From Coptis chinensis (lineage: Eukaryota > Streptophyta > Magnoliopsida > Ranunculales > Ranunculaceae), in the NCBI GenBank assembly GCA_015680905.1, contig CM027380.1, forward strand, positions 106,235,001 through 106,299,000: a stretch of DNA of 64,000 bases, read 5' to 3'. Positions 35,257 to 45,789 of this stretch are shown here, in pieces. The translations under genes and the position numbers were made by a program. Below the pieces are notes generated by a model. That model worked only from the letters and a program-made list of their open reading frames with translations. It did no database searches and had not been told where the DNA came from. Each line of letters begins with the position of its first letter. The first letter of the stretch is position 1.

Positions 35257-35770
35257 TCTGGGATCGTGGTCTTCCCTCTAGTTGCTTCTGTGACACCTTC
35301 CTTCCCTATCGGATCAGACCTGTCTAGGATGGTGAATTTCCTCAGGTCAATGAGGTTGGCCATCCCTGTCATGTCGGTCTCATTTGGGATATTGGTCTTC
35401 CTTATATTTTCTTCCGTGATGCCTTCTTTCCCTATCTGGGATAGCAATATTTCTCAAATCTGCGAGGTCGACCTTCCCTGTCAGGTCGGTCCGGTCTGGG
35501 ATGACGGTCTTCCTTATATTTTCTTCCGTGACACCTTCTTTCCCTGTCTGGTCAGACCTGTCTAGGATGGTGATTTTCCTCAAATTTGCAAGGTCGGCCT
35601 TCCCTGTCAGGTCCGTCCGGTCTAGGATCATGGTCTTCTTTATAGTTTTTTTTTTCTGTGATGCTATTTTTTTTTTGTTAGGTCGGACCTGTCTGGGATG
35701 ACGATTTTCCTCAAAATCAGTGAGGTCGGCCTTCCATGTCGTCAAACCTGTCTGGGATGACGTTTTCATA
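35257..35770 (-). repeat. Tandem repeat, four units of about 113-127 bp
   Basis: Units start near 35257, 35383, 35496 and 35623. Each carries GTCTTCCTTATATTTTCTTC, CTTCTTTCCCT and GGTCGGCCTTCCCTGTCAGG-type blocks. On the minus strand an open frame across the array (35380-35769) reads a repeated peptide with IPDRTDLTGKADLANLRKI and GKEGVTEENIRKT. It is part of the LARD-like element. Confidence 0.75.
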
Positions 35771-36695
35771 ACTTATCAAGTACCCTTCCTTGACCATCAA
35801 ATTTTAAATTCTGACATCCCTTGACTCTCTATCGTTAAGTTCTTTTGCAATCAACTATTTCAATTGTTGTTCCGTCAGAGTTAAAGTATTTGCTCGAACA
35901 GCTAGATGCCCTCGGTCGTGCCCATGTGGAAAAGGATACCTTCCATTGTCTCTTATTGGAGTTAGAGATCTTTGGTGTACGCACAATTAGCTCCGACCGA
36001 TGATTGTATTTCTCTATTCCTGTAACCAGCCTATCTAGGCTAGTATTGGCAGGAGGAATATGTTGATAGTTAGGTCGGACCTGTCTAGGACCATTGAGAA
36101 GTAGCACGTTGCTGAGGACTAGAAGTGGATCTTCAAGACATTCCCATACATTGGAATGGCCTACATCCCTGCGTGGTTGCCTTGATGTAGTTGAATTGAC
36201 AACATTGTCCACCGGCCTTTGTCTCTTTGCTAGCTTCCTTCTCAAGTTCCAATTCAAAATGTTGACTCGTCATAATTTACACTCAACCGTATTAGGGGTG
36301 TATTGGCTGTTACCATCTCCTGTTCTGTTAGTTGGTGTGAGAGTAATGTCCACGTCCATATCCATGTCAATTGAAGGATCAACACAGACAGACGGCGGAC
36401 CACGTAGAGGATTACCTACTTATATGTTTTCTTATTGCAAGACTGTTAGGGGTGGTGGCGGCGGCAGAGGTGGCGGTGGCGGTGGTGCTGCAGTTGGATG
36501 TTGAAAATTAATCATACCACTAGGAGCAACTCGATTGTTCAACGGTTCTTGCATTGGCCGAGTTGAATTTCGAGGGTTGCGATTCATATTGGCAGGAGGA
36601 ATATATTGATAGTTCGGTCTGCTTCTTGTGCTTACTATCTTGATTGATTCACGTGATAATTGATTCTAAAAAACCCACAGACGGCGCCAATTATG

Positions 36696-37073
36696 TTTCG
36701 GTAGTAACCTGCTTCAACACAACGAGAGCAAATGATAAATAATGCACTAATAAACAGAGGAAATTGATGTTGGGGAGATGAAACTAAACCAAGATAATGA
36801 CTGCCTACGTACCCAAGATCTATTATCTAGGGATCAAGTTTCAACGTAGTTCCTTGTTGTGAGAGAGAATGTTTTTTATGAATTGGTAGAGATTGAGTCC
36901 TAAGAGAACTGTGTTTATCTCTTTGAACTTTTATCTTTATATTTCTACAATAATGAACCTAGACATATTCTTAAATAGACTAGTTATTGGGTGTAGCTAG
37001 GATTAAGCCCTTGGGCTTAATTGATTTGGGTTGGATCTCGGGCTTAATGAGCCACAAAGTAGGGGTCTATACA
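36696..37073 (-). repeat. LTR of the LARD-like element (5' side of element)
   Basis: This copy adjoins the primer-binding site and ends at TCTATACA before the CAGAG duplication. Confidence 0.85.
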
Positions 37074-37078
37074 CAGAG

Positions 37079-37620
37079 TTGAAGACATTAGTTCTCAATC
37101 TGTTGAGGTTGGCTATGAAAATATGGCAACAACACCCTCGATTGATAGCGATGAATGGAGGATTGCTGTGAAACCAAAGAAAGCTAAGAAGCATAAACAA
37201 CGTTCTCCTGGTGGTATTGATGATCCTACCATCGCTATGATGAAAAACCTTCATATATGGCAAGAAAGAAGGTTAAGCATCTTGATGGCTACATTAATGA
37301 GGTTTGGGATGACTCAATGGGATTGACATTTGCTTGCATCCATTGTTGTAGCTTTTTCTGAGACTTTGAGAAAACCCAAAAGCACATTTTGAAAGATCAC
37401 CTGACCTTGGTTAAACAATTTGCAAAATGAAGTAGTTGTGATGTACTCCTATTGTAATATTATGCTTAGAAGATTCAATTGTGTCAGGCTCGAAGCCTTT
37501 GAAAGTGATGTATGTCGAACCTTCCTCTAATGACTATACTCTTAGAGAAGGCATGTAAATTCCTATGTTTTAATGATACAGGTAGGGTCTGTCTTAACCC
37601 CAAAATCTATTCAAAATAAA
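37079..37620 (+). mobile_element. LINE sequence resuming after the LARD-like insertion
   Basis: The frame at about 37079-37325 reads SQSVEVGYENMATTPSIDSD and KPKKAKKHKQRSPGGIDD. This fits the Lys-rich tail of LINE ORF1, which was interrupted at 30785 by the LTR element. Downstream 300 bp contain no endonuclease or reverse transcriptase that I can recognise, so the LINE is truncated or too decayed. Confidence 0.55.
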
Positions 37621-38090
37621 ATATATAAATTCTCGTGGCCAAGTGGGCCCGTGGGAGCGGTAGGTTTTACCACGAAAATTGAAGGTGACTAAATTTCAGA
37701 CTCTAAACAGTCTTTACGTTGGACTTGAGTTATACATTGTTTAGGAATTTTCTATTTAATTAAGAAGCATGCAAAGTTTATGTAGTAGTCACAATTCGAG
37801 TTTCATTAGATTATTCTGGTCTGACTGTGTGAGTACAAGAACGAACTAGAGTCGGAGTTGAGTTAAAAACGTAGTTTAGGTAGTATTAAGATTTAGAGTT
37901 TAATTAGGAAATTAAGAATCTGTTCTTTATAAATCTGGTCTGCTGCCGTGAGATTTTTTTTTTCTTGAGAAGAAGAAGAATAAGAGTCTAAAAATCCTCC
38001 ACCAACTCTGAGGCTTGTGTTATTTTCAGAGGCCACAAATCAAGAAATCAAGGTTTAATTTGCTCTTTTACATTTTGTTTTTTTTATTGT

Positions 38091-38213
38091 TCCAAGTTTT
38101 TTTTTATTGGTAAGCCTGTTTTAAATGAGATAACTCTTCCATACGGTTGGGTTCAAGTCCCAGACCTCTGGTATCATCACTCAAAGGTTTTACCGACTTT
38201 GCTAGCCAGTATC
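38091..38213 (-). mobile_element. tRNA-derived SINE, minus orientation
   Basis: On the minus strand: A box TGGCTAGCAAAGTCGGTAAA, then ACCAGAGGTCTGGGACTTGA with a B-box-like GGGACTTGAACCC, then TTTAAAACAGGCTTACCAAT and an A-rich tail. It belongs to the same family as 17507-17626. It sits in the 5' leader of the F-box pseudogene and is absent from the duplicate copy. Confidence 0.7.
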
Positions 38214-38476
38214 TGCAAAATGTGTGGGCAAGCCTGTTTTTAAAGAGATCAATAATTCAATAGCATAGGGGAAGTTCAACCAGCAAGAATTTTGCTTCCA
38301 AGAATTCTGTATTTTGCTGTACGTTTTTGTATAAGAATCCTAAGAAGGTTTCTTTGCCAACTGTGCGGGCCTATTTTGACAAAAATTGATAGTACTGTTT
38401 CTTTAACTATAAATAAGTTTGTTTAATTAACTGATCCAATCTCAATTTTCCAAGTTGATTTCTGTTTGCAGACATT

Positions 38477-39657
38477 ATGAAGAATATAATAACACGATGC
38501 TTACCCTGGGTTCAATCTCGCCATGGTGAAAACGAGACTGAGAATGGAGACTCTCTGCCTTCTGATATAATTGCCGACATTCTTAGTAGACTTCCCGCTG
38601 AGCGTATACATCATCTCATTTGGCCAATTCCATATAATATTGACATGCATCTCCATCGAGCTACTCCTGTTATTGCTTTCCATAGGATTAAGATATTTCC
38701 ACTTAGATCAACCAAGTACAAAGTGAAGTTCATTATGAATTTCACTGTTGAAAGTCGAATTACAAAGATTGTGAAGAAAACCATCAATATGGAATTCAAC
38801 AATCTTAACTGGCTGCTAAAAGTTTGTAGGCCACGAGTTCATAGTTCTTGCAATGGGTTTCTTCTGATAAAAAAATCATGCATGGATCCATGGTAGCCAA
38901 CCATATTCCTCTGGAATCCTGTTACTGGAGAAGAACATACTCTAAAGGTGGTGCCTAGAAGGCAATCTTTAATATACCATTTTGCGTGTGGGTTTATTTT
39001 TATCTATGGAGAAGGCAATTTTTTCAAATCCTCGGTACTTCGCTTGGCCACTAAATTGCTTAGACTGCTTCCAGGGTTCGTCTCTCATCCTCCAGATGTT
39101 AACAGAGCTCCTATAATCTTTAATGGAGCTCTACATTGGATGATTAACGATCAAGAATACAGGAGAGTGTTTGAGGTTTGGCCACATTGTTCACATTCTA
39201 TTGTGATATTCAATATGGACCAGGAGGAATTTTCCACAATGCCACACCCAGGAAGACAATGTGGCTTGGAAACACGACACTATTGTATGGGACTCTTAGA
39301 AATGGAAGGGCACTTGTGCTTTGCAGATAACTCGTCTTCCGAGGTGCTAGACATATGGATCTTAGAGGACTCTATAAAGCAGGTTTGGGCCAAAAGGCAT
39401 GTCGTTCGCATTGCTCCAATAAAGAGTTTCTGCAAGGTCGTCTATGGAGAGAACCAGAGGTGGAAGCCATACAAGCATACGGCGACAATTTGCTATTGCG
39501 TCTGTATTACAAAATCTTGCTCCTTTACAATCTAAGGTTGGGTACATTTGTAAGAGTTTGGCCACAATCAGGAACTCGAGGACAACTAGGCGCAGTCGCT
39601 CACATTAATAGCCTGGTTTCCTTGAACATAGATGGATCAATAAGAATTTCTCATTGA
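38477..39657 (+). pseudogene. F-box protein pseudogene (copy A)
   Basis: Closely related to the open frame at 43747-44976 (SLPSDIIADILSRLPAERIH, then the F-box-associated region). The frame is interrupted at a TAG at 38894-38896, in a short insertion that replaces the SIFLWNPVTGEE junction. About 40 bp encoding the FHPKAREYRI segment are deleted near 38992. A 16-bp deletion near 39446 changes the frame before the C-terminus. Upstream leader and 3' flank are retained, so it arose by DNA duplication, not retroposition. Confidence 0.85.
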
Positions 39658-39859
39658 TTGATGCAGGATCAATAATAACAAGATGTCCTGACAAATTGAT
39701 CGTTTCTGTTTCTGTTTCCTTGAATCGTGTTACAAAAGCGAGGAAATATATAGACAATACTAGTTATGTTTTTTTTTTTTTGATAATTAATACTTTTACT
39801 TATTCTAGGCAATTACCAGCAACTGAAATAGCAGGCTCATGCTATCATGTATCATGCAG

Positions 39860-42010
39860 ATAAACCAAACGCTCGTGTTCACTTGCAGCATTGGGGCGTG
39901 CCAGCTGTAGACTTCGCATTGCTGCTTCAGGACAGTTCAACCTGACTAGAAGCATGTTATGATACTTAATAAGCCTCAACATAAATAAGTTAAATGGACA
40001 GAATACACAAATGAGTCCAGAGCTATTGCTTCTACCTTAGGAGAAGCAAAGACTGCCTAAAGTATAGCACACCTTTAGCTGCATCAGACTCAACTTCCGA
40101 TGCACAAATATTTTTTTACGATGTACTTGCCGAAAAGTGTAAACCTTGCTAAAGTCCCCGAAAATGCACTAAGGTATAACTGATAGGGACCCAATATCAT
40201 CAACTGAAGACCACTGATCATATAGTTGTAACTAACAATCTGTAGCTGTCCAATTGTCAATGCAACATGCTCACGTACATGTGTACATAGTTGGGTAGCA
40301 GCCACCCGTCCTTCAAACATCCTATACTCGGGAGACAATGTAAGAATTGCCTGAACATCGCATAAGGCAGCTCAGTAGTCCTCTAGTGCCAGATAGAAAC
40401 AAAACCGGAGTTCCAAGCATTCCAATGCAAGCTTGAAACCAAGAACACGGTTTATTTCTGCCAGAGCAGCTTCAACGTACACTTTGCTTCCTCATCAGGC
40501 ATGCAGCCCGATACATGTACAGGTAGTTAAGTGTTGGATCCAATTCTGTTGCCTTCTCAAGATTATCACACTTCTTCTTGCCTTCACAGTATAGTGCTCT
40601 CTCCTGATACATCCATCCAAGAGGGTTAAAGGAGGGAATCACAGAGCTGAGTTTGTCACAAGACCGTTGTTTCCATCCCTTGATGAAATCCAGTCTAGCC
40701 AAGCTAGCAACAGAATAAACATGGCCTGCTGACACAGCAGCCTCAAATAATCGTTTAGCTTCGTCATATTCTTTCCTCAGAAGCGGGGCACATCCTAGCT
40801 AATGAAAAGACAACTGCCTCTGCCTGCCACTGATTGAAGATTCAACTAACTGTTCCAAGAAGTAAGATGTACTATCTGAACAGGGATCTCGGGCCATGGC
40901 AACCTCACTTAGCAAACAGTATAGCGAGAATGAAGCAGACCCAACCATGACTGCTCTATGTTGTCTATTAGCGTCTCTGAATATCCTAACTACCCGATCA
41001 TCGCTCAAACAATTGGGAAGATCATGAAGGAACACTTGCAGACATGAAGTAGCAAGGACATTGGAGTTTTCTGCAATAGCATATTCCATAAGGTCCACTG
41101 CTCCTTCTCTTGAAGCAACAAAAGATGAAAGTTTCCTGTCACAGGCATCTTTGAGCCTTTCACAGTAGAATTTATTGGAAAATATCAATAATTCCAACAA
41201 AAGATCAGGACAAATTTCATTTAGACTCCCAGTCTCACTAAAACCCCTGATTGCCCTCATACCTGATGGAGAAATGCCATTTTTGGAAAAATCTATGTCT
41301 TCTTTAAGTGATTCAGTAAAATCCTCATTAAACATTGCCGGTCACAGGCTATTCTCTCATCTTCAATTTGAAAGAAGACAGTTCTAGACACCCGCTTCTC
41401 ATTTATCCCATATATTTCAGGGGAATTAAAATCCATACCAATGGGAAGCTGTGAGGCAATGTCTATTGGCCCAAACTCCTGAGCACATTTACCACAAGAA
41501 GCAAACAACTCAGATATTAGCTCCTCACCTAGCTTCTCGTACTTTAACCACGCCCCAAAAACAATTTTCTCATGAATTGTGCTTGCTTTCTGCCAAGCTA
41601 AAAGGAGACTCCTCCGTAACAGTTTGACTTTTTCAAGAACTCTAAAGACTTGGAACTGTAGCAAGTAAAGTTTCGACCTCTCGTGAGGGCAAGACTCAAG
41701 TTCTTCATGAATTTGAGCTTCAACTTCTACATAATCGACAGGCTTATAAAATGGGAGAACAGGCAGTTCGGGGACCTTGATGAGAGATTCTCTAAGAACA
41801 TACAAATGAACTCAATATCATGAAAAGGAAACTAAGCTAAATAATAAAATAAGTACTTATGGAGGGGATTTAGTAAGCTTTCCTCTCTCAACTTGAAGCC
41901 ATGACTGTGGATTGAGTGCATGGAGTTGGGTTTCTTTACAAGCTTCTGGCAGAAAAATATTTCTCATGGGGCATAACAGAAAGAATAAGTCTCTAATCTC
42001 CAAAACTCCA
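39860..42010 (-). pseudogene. ETO1-like (EOL) protein pseudogene
   Basis: ETO1/EOL proteins are BTB-TPR adaptors that target type-2 ACC synthases for CUL3-dependent degradation and so limit ethylene synthesis. On the minus strand I read LHALNPQSWLQVERGKL (about 41900), then the frame 41293-41805 with FYKPVDYVEVEAQIHEELES, the BTB region 40799-41335 (NGISPSGMRAIRGFSETGSL), the first TPRs (FNPLGWMYQERALYCEGKKK), and further on CPEAAMRSLQLARPNAASEH near 39890. Breaks: a BTB segment is missing near 41340, a frame change near 40472, in-frame stops near 40371 and 40225, and the last 200 or so residues are absent because the duplicated F-box unit begins at 39860. An intron can still be seen at about 39951-40039. 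Confidence 0.85.
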
Positions 42011-43205
42011 AATGGGGTTCTCTCCAAAACTCAGAAAACAAACTTTGAAGAAAAACTATATTAAATTATATCCTTCCTTGACTCACATATCACAATCTTC
42101 AAATAGGTTCTCTACAACGCACCACATTTCTTGTCAAGACTCAATATCATTCATTGACTCTCAAAATGGGCATTCTTGGAAACAGGGGAAAGACGTACCT
42201 GGCAAATAAGTAACTGAAAAGAGCAGTTCCAAAAGCCCCACCAACGTGGAGATTACCAGTCATTGCTGAAAAGACCTGAAATTAAAACTCATGAAATTAA
42301 AAGTAATTACACCGGCTCCTTGAACACAGGTTCCTTGGGTGAAATAAAAACTCATACAGCAAAGCAATCGGCTTGCTAGAGACATCGATTCCATATTTAA
42401 TGTCATTAGTTTTTATAAAGAGAGAGATGAACACAGAATTATAGGATTAGAAACTTACTTTTGATAAGATCAAAAGGTAGATAGGAGATAAAGAGAGGGG
42501 TCTTCCTCCATGACACTTTCTTCTCCGAGCTCTTCTCTAATGGTTTTACACTCAACTTTTTTGTTACTAAAAAATTTCTCATTAAACTTTTCTTTTTCTT
42601 AACGTCTTATTAAATAATCCAATTATTGCTAATTAAATGCCATTTATAGTAAGCATACAATTGATAATGGCGTGAAATTGGTTTTTTAATATACTGCCAC
42701 ATGAAAAGACTGATTGCTCATATTCAAAAGTGTTAAGTAATATTTTTATTTTAAGAAAATATCGGTACTGAAAATTTATAAAGGCATAAAAAGACAAAGT
42801 AGTCCTCATTAATAAATATCTAGGCATCTGATTTTATTATTCATCCAGAGACATTATGCGTAAGAAAAAGATCCGGATGAATTTAAGAAGCCACGATCAT
42901 TATAGGCTATACTACTAGATGGAGGGATTTTATCAAATGGTCTCATAAATGAATTATATACGTTCAAAAACTTCTCCACAAAAGTTTGCATGAACATTTA
43001 GTTGTGTACGAACAATATTGGAGAGTATGTGGTTACATGTATCCACCTAGCGAGTGGTGGTAAAGGAGTGCAAACCACATCAATGACTCAGCACATTTTT
43101 CAAACGTAAGAACAAGTCCAGGAAGGAAAAGGGAGATCGGTGTAAGCATTAGGTATGATAATAACACTATAAGGAAGTATACAATACCGTTATCAAGTAC
43201 GCCAT
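42011..43205. other. Intergenic between ETO1-like pseudogene and F-box unit
   Basis: No gene recognised. A minus-strand phrase MTGNLHVGGAFGTALFSYL near 42195-42255 is open and looks protein-like, but I cannot place it. The rest is AT-rich, with short chance frames. Confidence 0.4.
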
Positions 43206-45179
43206 AATATATAAATTTATGTGGTCAAGTGGGCCACTGGGAGTTGGTAGGTTTTACCAGCAAAATTGAAGGTGAATAAATTTCGGAGTCTAAACAGTCT
43301 TTACGTTGGACTTGAGCTATACATTGTTTAAGAATTTTCTATTTAATTAAGAATGCATATGCAAAGTTTATGTAGTCACAATTCGAGTTTCATTAGATTA
43401 TTCTGGTCTGACTGCGTGAGTACAAGAACGAACCAGAGTTGGACTTGAGTTAAAAACGTAGTTTAGGTAGTAGTAAGATTTGGAGTTTAATTAGGAACTT
43501 AAGAATCTGTTCTTTATAAATCTGGTCTGCTGCCATGAGATTTTTTTTTCTTGAGAAGAAGAAGAATACGAGTCTAAAAATCCTCCACCAACTTTGACAG
43601 GTTTGTGTTATTTTCAGAGGCCACAAATCAAGGTTTAATTTGCTCTTTTACAAAAATTGATAGTACTGTTTCTTAACTATAAATAAGTTTGTTTAATTAA
43701 CTGATCCAATCTCAATTTTCCAAGTTGATTTCTGTTTGCAAAAATTATGAAGAATATAATAACACGATGCTTACCCTGGGTTCAATCTCGCCATGGTGAA
43801 AACGAGACTGAGAATGGAGACTCCCTGCCTTCGGATATAATTGCTGACATTCTTAGTAGACTTCCCGCCGAGCGTATACATCATCTCATTAGGCCAATTC
43901 CATATATTATTGACATGCATCTCCATCGAGCTACTCCTGTTATTGCTTTCCACAGGATTAAGATGTTTCCACCTAGATTAACCGAGTACAAAGTGAAGTT
44001 CATTATGAATTTCACTGTTGAAAGTCGAATTACAAAGATTGTGAAGAAAAGCATCAATATGGAAGTCAGCGATCTTGACCAGATAAAACGTTGTAGGCCA
44101 CGAGTTCATAGTTCTTGCAATGGGTTTCTTCTGATAAAAAAATCATTCATGAATCCAAGCATATTTCTCTGGAATCCTGTTACTGGAGAAGAACATACTC
44201 TAAAGGTGGTGGCCGTGGTGCCTAGAAGGCAATCTTCAATATGCTATTCTGCGTGTGGGTTTTTCTTTCACCCAAAGGCTAGGGAGTATAGAATTATTTT
44301 TATCTATGGAGAAGGCAATTTTTTCAAATCCTCGGTACTTTGCTTGGCCACTAAATTGCTTAGACTGCTTCCAGGGTTCGTCTCTCATCCTCCAGATGTT
44401 AACAGAGCTCCTATAATCTTTAATGGAGCTCTACATTGGATGATTAACGATCAAGAATACAAGAGACTGTTTGGCGTTTTGCCGCATTGTTCAAATTCTA
44501 TTGTGATATTCAATATGGACCAGGAGGAATTTTCCACAATGCCACACCCAGGAAGACAATGTGGCTTGGAAACACGACACTATTGTATGGGACTCTTAGA
44601 AATGGAAGGGCACTTGTGCTTTGCAGATAACTCGTCTTCCGAGGTGCTAGACATATGGATCTTAGAGGACTCTATAAAGCAGGTTTGGGCCAAAAGGCAT
44701 GTCGTTCGCATTGCTCCAATAAAGAGTTTCTGCAAGGTCGTCCGTGAAATTAGCGCTGCTCGAGGGAAAGAACCAGAGGTGGAAGCCATACAAGCATACG
44801 GCGACAATTTGCTATTGCGTCTGTATTACAAAATCTTGCTCCTTTACAATCTAAGGTTGGGTACATTTGTAAGAGTTCGGCCGCAATCAGGAACTCGAGG
44901 ACAACTAGGCGCAGTCGCTCACATTAATAGCCTGGTTTCCTTGAACATAGATGGATCAATAAGAATTTGTCATTGATTGATACAGGATCAATAATAACAA
45001 GATGTCCCGACAAATTGATTGTTTCTGTTTCCTTGAATCGTGTTACAAAAGCAAGGAAATATATAGACAGATACTAGTTATGTTTTTTTTTTGTTGATAA
45101 TAAATACTTTTACTTATTCTAAGCAATTACCAACAACTGAAATAGCAGGCTCATGCTATCATGTATGATGTATCATGCA
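43206..45179 (+). repeat. Segmental duplication, copy B (F-box unit)
   Basis: Matches 37618-39858. It lacks the SINE-bearing 320 bp of copy A; the junction sits at a shared TTTTACA / TTTTGACA word, so a short-homology deletion is one explanation. Both copies end at the same phrase ATGTATCATGCAG before unrelated sequence. Confidence 0.85.
43747..44976 (+). CDS. F-box protein with F-box-associated domain (copy B)
   Basis: One exon of 409 codons, open throughout. F-box proteins are the substrate-binding part of SCF ubiquitin ligases. The N-terminus has a partial F-box (DSLPSDIIADILSRLPAERI, residues 26-45), but the usual second half with FRCVCKSW is missing and the frame goes straight to HLHRATPVIAFHRIKMFPP. 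Then come a C.GFLLIKKS and IFLWNPVTGEEHTL region (about 120-152) and an F-box-associated beta-propeller-like region with NGALHWMINDQEY (about 235), IVIFNMDQEEF and CMGLLEMEGHLCFADNSS (about 280-300), as in FBA-type proteins. The first ATG after the leader was chosen; the same ATG is kept in copy A. With a shortened F-box it may not bind SKP1 well. The leader contains a TATAAATA-like word near 43679. Confidence 0.75.
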   Translation: MKNIITRCLPWVQSRHGENETENGDSLPSDIIADILSRLPAERIHHLIRPIPYIIDMHLHRATPVIAFHRIKMFPPRLTEYKVKFIMNFTVESRITKIVKKSINMEVSDLDQIKRCRPRVHSSCNGFLLIKKSFMNPSIFLWNPVTGEEHTLKVVAVVPRRQSSICYSACGFFFHPKAREYRIIFIYGEGNFFKSSVLCLATKLLRLLPGFVSHPPDVNRAPIIFNGALHWMINDQEYKRLFGVLPHCSNSIVIFNMDQEEFSTMPHPGRQCGLETRHYCMGLLEMEGHLCFADNSSSEVLDIWILEDSIKQVWAKRHVVRIAPIKSFCKVVREISAARGKEPEVEAIQAYGDNLLLRLYYKILLLYNLRLGTFVRVRPQSGTRGQLGAVAHINSLVSLNIDGSIRICH

Positions 45180-45239
45180 GGTATTGCTCAACATTAGGTT
45201 GCCTGTGATAAAAAATTAGAGCATTTCTGGACATCCAAA

Positions 45240-45480
45240 TGGATTCTATAATGAAACAATTAAGCAAGTGTTGTTATTAATTGAGAGTCGGCTTCATTAC
45301 CTAACTCCATAATATTAGACAACCAATGATGTTTATTCAGAAGGACCTTATCAAACCTTAAGGATAGAACTGAACCAAACCAAACTTGTTCAGCCCAAGG
45401 ACACCAAAACAAAGCATGCATAGCATGAGTGTCAACAAGCAATGAGTGCACTCACTCTGTGTTGACACTCTTGGAATAAC
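45240..45480 (-). pseudogene. LINE reverse-transcriptase zinc-binding (zf-RVT) fragment
   Basis: The minus strand reads HAMHALFWCPWAEQVWFGSV near 45370-45425. This is the zf-RVT signature (ET..H.LF.C..A..VW) found after the reverse transcriptase of plant LINEs. It is isolated and short, so it is a fragment of an old insertion. Confidence 0.7.
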
Positions 45481-45559
45481 TGTAATAATTGACTAGCAAT
45501 CCTGAGTGTGTTACCTACATAAAAATATGTAAGTACAGTATATTTGCTTTAATAACCAA

Positions 45560-45730
45560 TCTACGTTGCGGTTGAAAACGTATGTTCCCACAAATTGGAA
45601 TCCAGTGTCATTGAGGATTTCAATCCCAGCCGAGGCAAAGTTGGCACCAACAAGTAGTTTTTGTCCGCACAGCTCTAGGCTTAAGTATGGCATTGTAGGT
45701 TTCTCGCCAATCGAATGGCCTGATTACAAT
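45560..45730 (-). pseudogene. GDSL esterase/lipase exon fragment
   Basis: On the minus strand: MPYLSLELCGQKLLVGANFA, SAGIEILNDTGFQFV. This is the second-block region of plant GDSL lipases (LSPEL.G..LL.GANFASAGIGILNDTG.QF). The catalytic GDS motif and the rest are absent, and the upstream part is decayed. It is a single-exon remnant. Confidence 0.8.
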
Positions 45731-45789
45731 GTGGCTACATCAGTTTATATCGCAGTTCTGAATTCGTGTAGTCAATCTAGTTGAAATTT

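Larger units (their letters stand above)
30786..37073 (-). mobile_element. LARD-like non-coding LTR retroelement, minus orientation
   Basis: Two long direct repeats bound it: 30786-31176 and 36696-37073. A perfect 5-bp target duplication CAGAG lies at 30781-30785 and 37074-37078. Read on the minus strand, the LTR begins TGTATAGACCCC and ends GAAACA. Just inside the right-hand LTR is TGGCGCCGTCTGTGGG (36671-36686), a primer-binding-site type used by many plant Ty3/gypsy and LARD elements. Just inside the left-hand LTR is a purine tract (CCACCAAAGAGAGGGCGA on the minus strand). No protease, reverse transcriptase or integrase was seen in 5.5 kb. A gag-like frame at 35835-36257 on the minus strand is all that could be coding. 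It inserted into LINE ORF1. Confidence 0.85.
37618..39858 (+). repeat. Segmental duplication, copy A (F-box unit)
   Basis: From the promoter-side phrase GGTCTGCTGCCGTGAGATT and others through the F-box gene to ATGCTATCATGTATCATGCAG, this segment matches 43206-45179. It ends sharply at an ETO1-like fragment at 39860. It contains about 320 bp, including a SINE, that copy B lacks. Confidence 0.85.

Noticed and set aside
35257-35770. Regular repeats resembling a CRISPR-like array
   Set aside because: The units are tandem, over 110 bp and without unique spacers, inside a plant retroelement.
36094-36504. 136-codon plus-strand frame ending in Gly-rich GGGGRGGGGG
   Set aside because: It runs antisense to the gag-like frame of the LARD element, and the Gly run comes from a GGTGGC simple repeat.
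42012-42209. 65-codon plus-strand frame beside the ETO1-like relic
   Set aside because: No known motif; it lies in decayed flank of the ETO1-like pseudogene.
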